Positions 23,331 to 33,215 of a stretch of DNA of 64,000 bases are shown here, piece after piece. Where the stretch lies: NCBI GenBank assembly GCA_964017235.1, contig OZ024928.1, forward strand, positions 155,830,881 to 155,894,880. The letters are read 5' to 3'. Position 1 is the stretch's first letter. Each line of letters opens with the position of its first letter. This DNA comes from Sabellastarte sp. h YS-2021 (taxonomy: Eukaryota; Annelida; Polychaeta; Sabellida; Sabellidae). Both the position numbers and the translations under genes were made by a program. A model generated the notes under the pieces. That model was given only the letters and a program-made list of their open reading frames with translations, was not told where the DNA came from and ran no database searches.

Positions 23331-23369
23331 AGTCCTGAAAAGGACTGGTTATTAGTCCTGAAAAGGACT
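23331..23369 (-). promoter_or_regulatory. Two tandem histone-like stem-loops after the transposase gene
   Basis: On the minus strand AGTCCTTTTCAGGACT occurs twice, at 23369-23354 and 23346-23331, 18 and 41 bases after the transposase stop. Each is a perfect 6-bp stem with the UUUC loop and a G at stem position two. The second is followed by ACCAAATATTCCAAAA, nearly the same bases that follow the + strand hairpin. Only the outermost stem pair departs from the histone consensus. Confidence 0.65.
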
Positions 23370-23386
23370 GGTTACTGCAGCAGCAG

Positions 23387-24672
23387 TTATATTCTGCCAT
23401 CTTGCCAGGCCACTACTCCCTCATTATTGAAGTAGTCCTTGAGGTAATCCCTCTGTCTTTTGGCTTCTCTAGCAGGGTTTCTGTCTGGACCACCACCAGC
23501 AGCACCACCAATCAGTCGACAGTCACCAGGCACATCATCATCTTCATCATCTCCAGGCTCTTGACCACCATGTTGACCTTGATACTGGCTTCTCAGTATG
23601 TTGTGCAGAACCACACAGGTCATGACCACATCCCTGACTGTTTCTGGGGGTAATTCAATAGTAGTCAACATCACTCTGAATCTTGAGACCAGGATGCCAA
23701 AAGCACTCTCAACAACTCTCCTGCCCCTTGATATTCTGTAGTTGGCAATCCTTTCCTCTCTGGTTAACATCCTTCTGCCATAGGGTTTCATGAGCCAGGT
23801 CTTCAGGGCAAAGGCATCATCTGCCAGAATGAAGTAGGGACATCTCTACCACCCTGGGGTATAGGAGCTGGGTCAGGGAAGCCTATCCTGCCATCCTCAA
23901 TCCTCCTCTTCAGCTGACAGGCATTAAATATCTGGGCATCTGAGCAAGATCCAGCTGTACCAGCATCCACCCATCTGAATTTGTACTGCCCATCTACCAA
24001 GGCCAACATTACTATGGAAAAGAACCCCTTGTAGTTGTGGTACAGGGCTCCAGAGTTCTTGGGTTTCTTCAGGGCCACATGCTTGCCATCAAGTGCATGT
24101 GGAACATTCCACCTGATCCTGAATTCCCTTTCCAGTTCTTTCCACTCATCTGGAGTAGTAGGACATCTGAGGTACTCTCTGGTGAACTCATCCTGGATGG
24201 CCCTGCAGATCTCTGGTAGAAACTTGGTAATGGTGGATCAGACAACCCTGAACTGACAGGATAATGATGTGTAGGACTCTCCAGTGGCCAGATATCTGAT
24301 GGTGAGGGTTAACTTTTCCCCAACACTGATTGGAGCTCTGTAGTTGGTCGCCTGCCTGGCTAGACTTGGTTCCAGTCTGGTCTTTATCATTTCAAAGAAT
24401 TCTGGGGTCATCCTCATGTAGTTGGTGAATCCTGGAATGTCTGTGGCATACAGTTCAGCCATAATGTTGTGGTAGGCCACCCTCTCCTCTCTCTGTAGTA
24501 GCCATGGCCTGACCCACATGTTGTACCTTCTTCTACTTCTCTGTATGGCTGGTGGTGGAGGTGCTGCTTGTGGTGGTTGCTGTGGTCGACATAGAAATAG
24601 CAAATACATCATTATATGTAACTGAATAAAAACTAAAAAAGCCCTAAAGTTGTCGCTGAAGCTGTCTTCCAT
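23387..24672 (-). pseudogene. Harbinger DDE transposase (one stop, one frameshift)
   Basis: On the minus strand this is a DDE_Tnp_4-type transposase, cutting and joining DNA ends at TTA/TAA targets. The N-terminal part has MRMTPEFFEMIKTRLEPSLA and SVGEKLTLTIRYLATGESYT. Catalytic landmarks are ALDGKHVALK (first Asp), WVDAGTAGSCSDAQIF (second Asp) and [16 protein letters not shown] (Glu). An in-frame TGA at 24240-24238 sits where an Arg is expected before STITKFLPEI, consistent with CGA to TGA. A one-base loss near 23830 shifts the frame just before [10 protein letters not shown]. The frame ends at TAA 23389-23387. The ATG at 24672 follows a TATA-like run by about 60 bases. Confidence 0.85.
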
Positions 24673-24730
24673 TAAAAGGTGGCATCCTGCTGTGTTCCTA
24701 TAAAAGTAATGATAATTAGATCGCGGAATT

Positions 24731-24742
24731 TATATATATATA
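24731..24742 (-). promoter_or_regulatory. TATA-like run upstream of the transposase
   Basis: TATATATATATA between GC-containing flanks, about 60 bases before the transposase ATG on the minus strand. It may be a TATA box or only an AT run. Confidence 0.35.
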
Positions 24743-24789
24743 CCCAGAAAATCCAGCTTTTCTGCAAAACAAGAATCGGCCACATTGGT

Positions 24790-25030
24790 CTGGGGAAGAC
24801 TGAGGAGGCCTTGAGGACACCTGAGGAAGCCGGGACTTAATCGGGGCTTAGTCCCAGGAGGCCTGAGGCGTCCTGGGACCCAGTCGGTATGTGTACGACA
24901 AGATCGTGGTTGAAACTGACCAGAAAACTGGCTTAATCGGTTCTTAGTCGCAGAACAGTCGGGGACTGTCTGGGGCCACCTGGGGCCTCCTCAGGCTTCC
25001 TGAGGCCGATCTGTACTTAATCCCAGGCTT
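24790..25030. repeat. Right subterminal GTCCCAGG motif array of the Harbinger element
   Basis: Repeated CCTGAGG, TTAGTCCCAGGAGGCCTG and CGTCCTGGGAC motifs in both orientations mirror the left array. Confidence 0.6.
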
Positions 25031-25273
25031 TGATACCGGTTCAGTATTCCTGCCCATTTTACCATTTTCTTCACCGACTGTCCACGATTAAGGGTCGCCG
25101 ACAGGATTGGGCCTTAGTCCTTTGGTGGAACAGGGGTATTAGTTTTTATATTGCAATATTAATTCAAAGGTAACCAAAAATCATTCCTCATAAATTTCTT
25201 TATTTTTTTTCATTAAATTTTCTGAAAAAAAATAATGCAGTAAACTATCTTGTTTTTTAATTTTTTTCTTCAG

Positions 25274-25431
25274 GAAATAAAGAAATTTTATGCAGATGTG
25301 TACACATCTCGGTATGGAGCGATATCAGACACTACTATTACCATCTTATGGTCTTTTACCACTGCTGTGTTTATACCCGGTGGGATGATAGGTGCTTTTC
25401 TGGGAGGTTTACTGGCAGACAAAATAGGAAG
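25274..25431 (+). CDS. SLC2A: SLC2 exon c: first loop and helix 2
   Basis: EIKKFYADVYTSRYGAISDT leads into helix 2 (ILWSFTTAVFIPGGMIGAFL) and LADKIGR, the first GRR/K loop. The outer loop is short and has no N-x-S/T glycosylation site. Acceptor TTTTTTCTTCAG, donor AG|gtactg, ending in phase 2. Confidence 0.93.
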
Positions 25432-25687
25432 GTACTGTATTTTTCTAGCAAAGCATTATGGCTAAATAGGTGTCTATTTGAAATTACAATATGGTACAAA
25501 AATTGTAAGTGATTGTGTTGCTGTAGAATTCTAATTGGAACAATGTGTCAGTTTAAAACTGGATAATTTACCAGAAGATTATAGTCTTGATGTTCAGTGT
25601 GCTTGGTGTGTGGCTCTGCTATAGTGTCTTCAACTATTCTTATTGGTTGGTTCGTTCACTTCTGTGAGGTGGTTATAATAGGTCTTA

Positions 25688-25850
25688 GAAGTCCACGCTG
25701 GCCTAGTGGTTAGCAAGTTTGGCATTTTTATCACAGGCTGTCATCTCTGTGTGGGGCTCGACTCCCATAAGTGGCATTACTAAGGACCTGTCCCAATATG
25801 ACCCTGGCTGGGACGTAAAACCTGAATTTTGTAATAGGTCTTACCATAAT
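25688..25850 (+). mobile_element. tRNA-derived SINE in the intron between exons c and d
   Basis: A box A-like TGGCCTAGTGGTTAGC and a box B-like GGGCTCGACTCCC are spaced about 50 bases apart, as in tRNA-derived SINE heads. The following CCTGTCCCAATATGACCCTG looks like a SINE body. It does not fold as a complete tRNA. Confidence 0.55.
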
Positions 25851-26775
25851 GGAAACCAGAGTATAGTAGTTGTGCTCAGTCTTTCACAAACTGGGGAATG
25901 ATTTACCTTGTGATATTCATCCAGCCCAATCCTTTGTCATCCTGTGGAAAGAGAGCTTAAACTATTTCCTAAAACCATACCATTCCAAAAGCCTATATGG
26001 ATTCATCCATGGAAGAAGACTGTTTAAGACATGTTTTCAAATATTTTGTCATGCCTACTGTGCATAAAATGTATAGTGTAAAAGTATAGAGTTAACGTAC
26101 AGCTACAAACAGACTGAATGCACCAAGATTTTTAAACTGTAAACCACTTAACATCAACATGGCTCATACCGACTTTACCACTTGCCAGTCCAGGTTGTAA
26201 TTTATACCCAAATGTACACCTGGAAAGTGATTAAGTTCACCAGTACATTCGTTCCCCCTCATATGGTGACTAGGGGAAAGTTATGAGTATTTCTACTCTA
26301 TTTGGGGTCCCAATAGCAGTCAGTTGTTGATAACCTGCCTGACATAACCTGGAGGAAATGTTGCAGGATAAGGATTAATTAGGCTACAAGCTGTAGAGAT
26401 ACCTGCCCTCTTCCTCCATAAACAGCAGCTTAGTAATCACTCTTCCTTCCTGAATCATCTTTTTCTTGTTTAATGTTTCCTTTCCTCACCAGGACATTTC
26501 AATTAACAGTCAAAAATATCTATCGTCTTTGGGTGGTTCACATTTAACCACCTGTAAGTACAGGTTGTCCTCATATTTTCTATAGCTCATCCAACACTTT
26601 TCCAGTCCATTCTGTCTTTTTCTGTGTCTCCAGTCAACTTAGATGTTTGTTCTAATATTACTCAATCTTTGCTGTATGTTTATATTCACTGTGTTAAACC
26701 ATCAACAAGTGTCATCAAGCATGCCAGTGCGTTGTCATCCGCCAATGGTACTGCCACCTATAACCACCGGATATA

Positions 26776-27000
26776 GAGTAAGAAATCTAAAATTCGCCAC
26801 ATATCTGAAATTCGCCACATGTGAAAATACTAATAAAATAAATGAATTGTGGTGAGATTTGTTTACTGTATAGTAAATTAAGGCTTTTTGAACTGAAAAA
26901 TACCAATTTTTAGACAAAAGCATCATTTTCTTCATAAAATTAACTAAGGTTTTAGAGGTGGCGAATTTTAGATTCCTGGCGAATTTTAGATTTCTTACTC
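26776..27000. mobile_element. 225 bp MITE, TA-flanked (copy 1)
   Basis: Ends GAGTAAGAAATCTAAAATTC and its reverse complement, with a second internal repeat of AATTCGCCA. TA dinucleotides flank both sides, as for Tc1/mariner-type MITEs. A second copy of exactly the same length is at 47017-47241. Confidence 0.8.
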
Positions 27001-27203
27001 TACCAGCTGTAGTGTGATTGGTGCCTTACCAAAAAATTTAAAAATATATGTAATCTTTGGAAAGTTGGAATATGTCAACACATGCCACATACTTTTGAAT
27101 TTACTCAGCTAAAGTCAGCTTGTTTTCAATATAAAGTGTAGTGTTTGATATGACTTTTGGGGTTGTGTATATCTGCATTGTTTTTGGTTGTTATACTTCA
27201 CAG

Positions 27204-27328
27204 GAAGAAAGGCATCATGTTCAGTCAGTTGTTCACCTGTTTGGGTGGTATACTGGCAACATGCTGTGTTGTGGCAAGATCACCAGAGATGTTGATGTTA
27301 GGAAGATTCCTGTTTGGGATAAACAATG
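27204..27328 (+). CDS. SLC2A: SLC2 exon d: helices 3-4
   Basis: Encodes KKGIMFSQLFTCLGGILATC and MLMLGRFLFGINNG, completing the GRKKG loop and the GR motif of helix 4. Acceptor ACTTCACAG, donor AATG|gtaaaa, phase 1 out. Confidence 0.93.
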
Positions 27329-27904
27329 GTAAAAAATAAGCCATATTTAATCTTGTAATTTCTTTTCCCCTGAAATATACAATAACATTTTCTAGCCCTA
27401 TAGATTGACTGATTTGTTATTTCTGAAGATGCATTTATTTAAAAAACAAAACATACAACTTGTATTCTTTCTGAAGGGAGGGTACAGACTTTTTGCACCT
27501 GGACAATTTGTACCCGAACATTTTGTATCCAGTCTAGGATATTTCATCATAAAAATTTAAAATCTTTAAAGTTGTTACACAGTTGTCTAATAGGAATTTC
27601 TTCTCCAGCATTTCTTGAAATAGTCACATTTTTCAGTTAGAATTTTTCTTCCTCCAACCAGTACCCTTTCGTATATTAACTTCATAAAATATATTATCAC
27701 GCAAAGCACAATAAAGCTTCCATTCTGTTTACATTCTAATTCATAAAGTTGGACACTGTTTCATAACTTCACCTCACTTCTGCATCAGGGTTGCTTTTTT
27801 AAGTTACCAAAAACTGGTTTTTTATTTATAAGTGATTCATATTTTATGTTTGCCATGTTTTAATATATAATTTGCACCCTACAAAAGTTGTTTTTGTATT
27901 TTAG
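27329..27904. other. Intron d-e, nothing recognised
   Basis: AT-rich intronic DNA ending in a TTTTTGTATTTTAG acceptor. Confidence 0.5.
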
Positions 27905-28045
27905 GTATTGGAAACTGCCTGGCACCCATGTATTTATCAGAAATCTCACCTTATACCTTCCGTGGTGCATTTGGAACCGCCCATCAGCTGTTTATCACCT
28001 TAGGAATATTCTTCTCCAGTGTGTTTGGTCTGCCACAAGTTCTGG
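27905..28045 (+). CDS. SLC2A: SLC2 exon e: helices 4-5
   Basis: Encodes GIGNCLAPMYLSEISPYTFR and GAFGTAHQLFITLGIFFSSV, the conserved YLSEISP loop and helix 5. The donor CTGG|gtttgt is unusual in its third to sixth bases but gives the phase 1 join to exon f. Confidence 0.9.
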
Positions 28046-28129
28046 GTTTGTATGAACATTGCAAAACATTTACTTTTTTTGCACAAGTTCTAGATTTGTA
28101 TGAACAATGCCAAAAAATTGCTCTTTTCA
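28034..28129 (+). repeat. 48 bp tandem duplication across the exon e donor
   Basis: CACAAGTTCTGGGTTTGTAT at 28034 recurs at 28082 as CACAAGTTCTAGATTTGTAT, and similarity continues to about 28129. The second copy has lost the GT donor. Confidence 0.85.
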
Positions 28130-28755
28130 CAGGTCGTTATTCCAGATTTGGCCTGGGCATTACACTGGCTTTTGGTGCTTTTTGAATTTCAATATTTCAG
28201 TCAATAATAATTTGACTTTTTGTATTTGACAAGTCTTCATCATGCCTTTGTCTTTGTCTCTAAAGGATATCCAAAGTAAAATAACACGACTGAAAACTTT
28301 TTCCTCTAAGTACTTTACGGTACTAACTTAAAAGCACTTACTTAGCTGGATTCAATATGATGCTGTAAAATTCTTAATTTTAATCACAAAGTGATTGTAT
28401 ATGGTAAAGTAGTTGTATATGGGTTACCAGCATTGTAATTGTTATTCATCAAATATAATTTGCAAAGCCACTCTTTCAAAATCAGTAGTTCAATTAATGA
28501 CTGATTTTAAACAAATATTGATATTTTATTTACCTTAAAACCTCTCAGTACAAAAATAAGCCTTAGAGATGTGTTTAGTTTACTTAGATGAATCATATTA
28601 GATTGTACTGAGTGATCAAGATTAGTTTTATCAACAAACATCTTTCAAGAGTAAACTGACGTAGAGTCAAGCTTGTTTCTAACTGCAAGGTCAGTCTTTT
28701 GTATAATGACTCTCTCGTTCCTGTGTGGTATATACATGTACTTTATTACCAACAG
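28130..28755. other. Intron e-f, nothing recognised
   Basis: AT-rich intronic DNA. Confidence 0.5.
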
Positions 28756-28893
28756 GCACAGATGACCGGTGGTCATTTCTCATGCTACTGGAACTCTTCC
28801 CGGCAGCTGTATCTGTTTTCTTCTTAACATTTGTTGCTGAGTCTCCCAGATATTTACTGATGGTAAGGAAAGACAGGAATGCAGCAGAAAAAG
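28756..28893 (+). CDS. SLC2A: SLC2 exon f: helix 6 and PESPR motif
   Basis: Encodes GTDDRWSFLMLLELFPAAVS, helix 6 and AESPRYLLMVRKDRNAAEK, the PESPR-type loop that opens the large cytosolic domain. Acceptor TTACCAACAG, donor AAG|gtgaga. Confidence 0.93.
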
Positions 28894-29500
28894 GTGAGAT
28901 GTCAGACTTTTTATCTCCTCAAATATTGTTACCAGTGTAGGTTCAATATGGATATAACTGGAGCAAAGTTAAGGTGAAAACATCAAAATTTTCATTTTTC
29001 TGGGTATGTCTATGTTACTCCCATAACTAGAACAAAATTCTGCAGAAATTAGAGTTTCTAGTTATACACCGTGTATATGTCCTGGTTACAGAATCTAATC
29101 TGCCTGTAAAATATATATCAAAACATATTTAATCTTGTGGGGAGAGACATAAATAAATCCATAAATAAAGATACATGTATATGGATAAATTTCCAGTTTT
29201 GCTTGCTATATAGATTTTGTACATTAACCTTGCTACAATTTCCAAATGTAAAAGTTTAAAATAAAACAGTGGATCATAAAAAATAATACTTCTATGATTC
29301 AAATAGTCACTGAGATATGATATGCAGATGATACTTCCATAAATCAAATCCAGCGTATTTGTCAGTTGCTCATGTATTAGGACTGGTGCATTAGTTGATT
29401 ATTTTGAAGAGCCTTCATTTTAACATCATTTACATCTTCAAAAATCACATGCTTTAATTAACCTTGGGTATGTAGGTCTACAGTATACAATCATACTTTT
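28894..29500. other. 5' part of intron f-g, nothing recognised
   Basis: AT-rich intronic DNA preceding the acceptor array at 29500. Confidence 0.45.
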
Positions 29501-29930
29501 TCCCACAGTGAAGTTTCTCGGTGTCATGAGTGATGGTTAACCCTTCACATACTGTGTTGACCCATCTTTTCTTAAGAATTAACCTAATATATTCTCCAAT
29601 CAGGTTTATTAGTGTACCAGCTGATGTAACTGATAACCTATTCTGTGCCTGTTCAGTCATGAATATTTAATGTTTCCATTCCTTCTATTAACCCATCTAA
29701 TGCATTGTTGTGTTTTAATGTTAACCCTTTCTATACCGTATGAGCATCATATATCAGTTACTCTAAACCCAGTGCCCTCTTTAGCCAAGACACTTCTCCA
29801 AATGTCCTAAATTTTCCCATAGTATCCCTTGTATCTTAATGTTAACTCATTCTTGGTTTTGTTATGATATGAATGGTCATCCCCTTTTGTGCCTTGTTTA
29901 GCCATGAAGTTTTTCCGCGTGTCCACTGAT
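29500..29930 (+). repeat. Degenerate tandem copies of the exon g acceptor boundary
   Basis: The real boundary GTGCCTTGTTTAG|CCATGAAGTTTTTCC has three decayed relatives upstream: CCCACAG|TGAAGTTTCTC (29508), GTGCCTGTTCAG|TCATGAATATTT (29656) and GTGCCCTCTTTAG|CCAAGACACTT (29784). Units are 118-148 bp and also share a GTTAACCCTT-type segment. Confidence 0.75.
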
Positions 29931-30086
29931 GTGAGTGCTGACATGGAGGAGATGGACACAGAGGACAGCAATGACAAAGGTGGCACATTCTCCCTATCCA
30001 TGCTCTTCAAGTCACCCGACCTGCGCCTGCCACTCTTCATAGCTTGCTTCTTGCAGGTCATTCAGCAGTTCTCTGGCATTAACTGT
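29902..30086 (+). CDS. SLC2A: SLC2 exon g: central cytosolic loop and helix 7
   Basis: Encodes AMKFFRVSTDVSADMEEMDT, an acidic loop, SLSMLFKSPDLRLPLFIACF and LQVIQQFSGINC. Helix 7 carries QQFSGIN where vertebrate class I transporters have QQLSGIN. Donor TGT|gtaagt, phase 0 out. Confidence 0.93.
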
Positions 30087-31004
30087 GTAAGTGACATGCT
30101 TTCCAGATTATGTGTAGCCTAGTAATGTGTTCTCGATATATTCATATTTTCAATCACTTTAAGAATTTAAATTTTGGTTCACATCCTTGTTGGATTACCT
30201 TTTTGATTGAACATCCAGTCAGATCAAAGCAGGGACTTAGTGAGTTATAAATATGTTGTTATCTCATCCGGAAGTTTTTTACACATTTGTTGTTCATCTT
30301 TATTATTGTCTGAGTACATTTTAACATATTGAAAATTTGTACACCAAGATAGTAGTTATATGAAAGTCACTAGGTAAATGAAGTGTTTAGTTTGATAAGG
30401 ACAACAGGTTACGATAAAGCATAATAAATTTTTAGCCCTTGCCATGCAATAGATAATGGAAACTTAGGATGTTGCAGGATGTCCTCTGTATTTTAAATCA
30501 AACAGAAAAAAATGAAAAACACATCTAAACTCAGCAACTCTACTAGTTTTCTGCAAATTATAAAGTCCTGTAGGGTCATAATTTTTTCATATGTTATCTG
30601 TTCAGTCAAACTGATCCGAGTCAACTGAAATATATCCATGCAACTGCACTGACTGAACCTACAAGTACATGTAACAGCCTCAACCACCATCAGCAGGCAT
30701 AGTACAGTATAATATTAACATGCCATCACAAATGGTAAGACAAGGCTTGGTAGAGATTGATTCAGAGGTGATAAACACTGTAAACCTAAATGTCTGCCAG
30801 TTTTTTTACTTTACATCCTTACCAGGATAACTATTCTGTAAGATTATCTCAATTCTTGAATTATGTTCATGAGAGCTTTTACTGCTTTTACTCCCAAGGT
30901 GAATATAGGAATTTTAGCTTAAGTAAATTTTTGTAGTTTGTTTTAGGTGTACTCGGCTTAAATTACAATGACCAACATCTCCATACTTATTGGTTGTTTT
31001 TCAG
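30087..31004. other. Intron g-h, nothing recognised
   Basis: AT-rich intronic DNA without element ends or repeats that I can define. Confidence 0.45.
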
Positions 31005-31115
31005 ATATTCTTCTACTCTGGCAGTATATTCAGTAATGCAGGGGTGAAGGACGCACAGGTTCCCTTTGCAGTGATGGGAACTAATGCTGTGAATGTGGTG
31101 ATGACCGTGGTCTCA
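31005..31115 (+). CDS. SLC2A: SLC2 exon h: helices 7-8
   Basis: Thirty-seven codons, IFFYSGSIFSNAGVKDAQVP through NAVNVVMTVVS. Continues the helix 7 motif (QQFSGINC-IFFYSG). Acceptor GTTTTTCAG, donor TCA|gtaagt, phase 0 both ends. Confidence 0.93.
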
Positions 31116-31131
31116 GTAAGTACACACATAC

Positions 31132-33215
31132 AGGCATCCCAGGGGAACCTTTTAAAAAGGTTTTAGCCTTTTTTTTACTGAAAAAAACTTTTTTTCTCAT
31201 TTTTGCAAGAAAAACCTTTTTTTAACCTGAAAAATGGCGTGAAAACCTTTTTTAACCTTTTTTTTCAAGCTAAAACCTTTTTTTCCCCCAGCAGTCAAAT
31301 ATGTCGATAAAAGTTTAATTTTATTGTGCATACATTTAATGTGTATGTAGCTATAAGTGAGTGTTTCAGACTGTTTAACTTCTAATCAGACCACAGAGTG
31401 AAGTTGATATTGTGACACCAACAAAAATGTTTGGTCTGAGAGGAGCTAACAGTCTGAAACAGCAGTAATTGGTCTCTAAGACTAAAAAGTAGTAAGGTGT
31501 ATACTTGTTATATTCCCATTTGTCATATATGTGCGTAATAACTCAAGTTTCATTGAAACCTTGCACACAAATATACTTGGAGATGAACTGTATTTTAAGG
31601 TGACCTTAATCTCCCAATGATTCACAGATTATAGCCACCTTAAAGCCCCCTAGGGCACAAACTATGTGGCTTAAATCTGAGAGCACATTAATATATTCTT
31701 CTTACATATGTTGAAAAATCAAGAATTTATGTTTTGGTAAAAATTGTGTTTAGGCCTATTAAAGACCTCACTTGTATATTTTTCAACTTTTTTGTGTCAC
31801 AAGCATTTATGCTGGGTGGCATATAGGGGTAGTTTTGTCCTTTCTCCTATGGCTTCGGCTTCGTCATCACACATTTGTTTCCGGACATTATCTCAAAAAT
31901 GGCTTGAAAGATTAAATTCATATTTGACATGTGGATTTAACTGGTCCTCAAGGTGTGCCATATTGTAAGGTGACCTTAAACTCCCAGTATCTCAAAATTG
32001 GGTTGATTCAATTCAGATTTGGTATCTGGTTGGCAACTGGTTTTCAGGGTGTGCCCTATTTTAGCCATAAGCATGTGGAGGATTTTTTGCTGGATTTTTT
32101 TCACATACTTGCCTTGTAACTTGGAAGTGGCAGGTCTGGCCAGACTTTTTCACTTGCCAAAAATCAAGGCTTTAAGTTGATATTGTATGATGCTCATAAA
32201 GACCCTATTCAGGTAACTTCTCATTTCAGCTGACTTGTCAGTCAGTTGACATAATGGCATCACTTTGTGGCATGTGTGTATGCATATGAATTCTCTCTTG
32301 TCTTGCATATATATACTAGGTCACAAGCAGATTCCCTTGTGTGAGTATCAGCCCAGGATCAAATTATGAATTTTTGAAATAATTTTAATGCTTTTTTTTC
32401 CATAGCTATAACATGGTAACTCGGGAGACTTTCCCAATAGCGAAGTGAGTAATAGCTACTTTCTGACTTTTCAGTGCTTTCCGTTATGAGTAAAGTCACT
32501 TGTAACTTGAAAACTACTGCAGTTAGAGAATTTTGTATAAATATGTTATTCAGCTACTTTGGGATCAGCTATAACATTGTGAAATTGCAGACCTGTAGCT
32601 CATTGCATAGCTGAACAATACCTACAATCCGATCCTCACCATTGAGCAAATTATTTGTAACTTAAAAACTATTGCATTTAGAGTATTTTGTTTTCAGATG
32701 TAATTCACCTACTTTCGGGACAGCCATAGCACAGGAAAATTGCAGTCCTGTAGCTCATTGCATAGATGAGGAATAGCTAGTGTTACCATTGAAAGAAAAT
32801 TTGAAAACCAAGTCACGAAAATTCAATGAAAACCAGATTCGTTTGAATTAGTACACACCAAAATATAACATTTTCTATGTGTGTACATGAAACGTAAACG
32901 CAAGTGCAAGTGCTGCTAAAATAGACCCAATCTGTATCTGTGGTGTGAGAGCTGACCTGTCTTGATATTTGTTGGTGTCGAGTTGACATAATTAAGTAGT
33001 TATTGATGGAAGCTAAGTCCAGACTTTCTCTTTCAAAAGTTATACTAATGGCCTTACTACTTATTAAGTGAATGAATCTTTTAGAACTGTTATTTCAAAA
33101 CAATGTGAGTGTAATATTAATAGGGAAAAAACCTTTTTTTTCAGATTTAAAACCTTTTTTTCTTCCGAAATAGCCTTTTAAAAAACCTTTTTTTTCTTAA
33201 AATTCACTGGGATGC
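31132..33215. mobile_element. TIR element with A/T-run termini, enclosing Helitron-like remnants
   Basis: The ends CAGGCATCCCAG and CTGGGATGCCTG are inverted and flanked on each side by CACATA, a possible 6 bp target duplication. Both termini (31150-31290 and 33120-33200) are filled with AAACCTTTTTTT-like repeats. Inside, 31540-32220 resembles 38240-38520 and 32390-32790 holds decayed 155 bp satellite units, suggesting a nested Helitron-like insertion. No transposase is seen and the superfamily is unassigned. Confidence 0.55.

Larger units (their letters stand above)
20249..25138. mobile_element. PIF/Harbinger DNA transposon inside an SLC2 intron
   Basis: Inverted ends read TGTTCCACCA.A.GACTAAG from both sides (20256 inward; 25134 inward on the minus strand); the outermost bases match poorly. 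TTA at 20246-20248 and 25139-25141 fits the 3 bp target duplication of this superfamily. It carries the standard gene pair, a MADF/Myb-like DNA-binding protein on + and a DDE transposase on -, transcribed towards each other. Both subterminal regions are packed with GTCCCAGG/CCTGGGAC motifs. The transposase has a stop and a frameshift, so this copy is dead. Confidence 0.85.

Noticed and set aside
25688-25765. Genuine tRNA gene
   Set aside because: Box A and B are recognisable but the acceptor and anticodon stems do not pair well and a SINE body follows.
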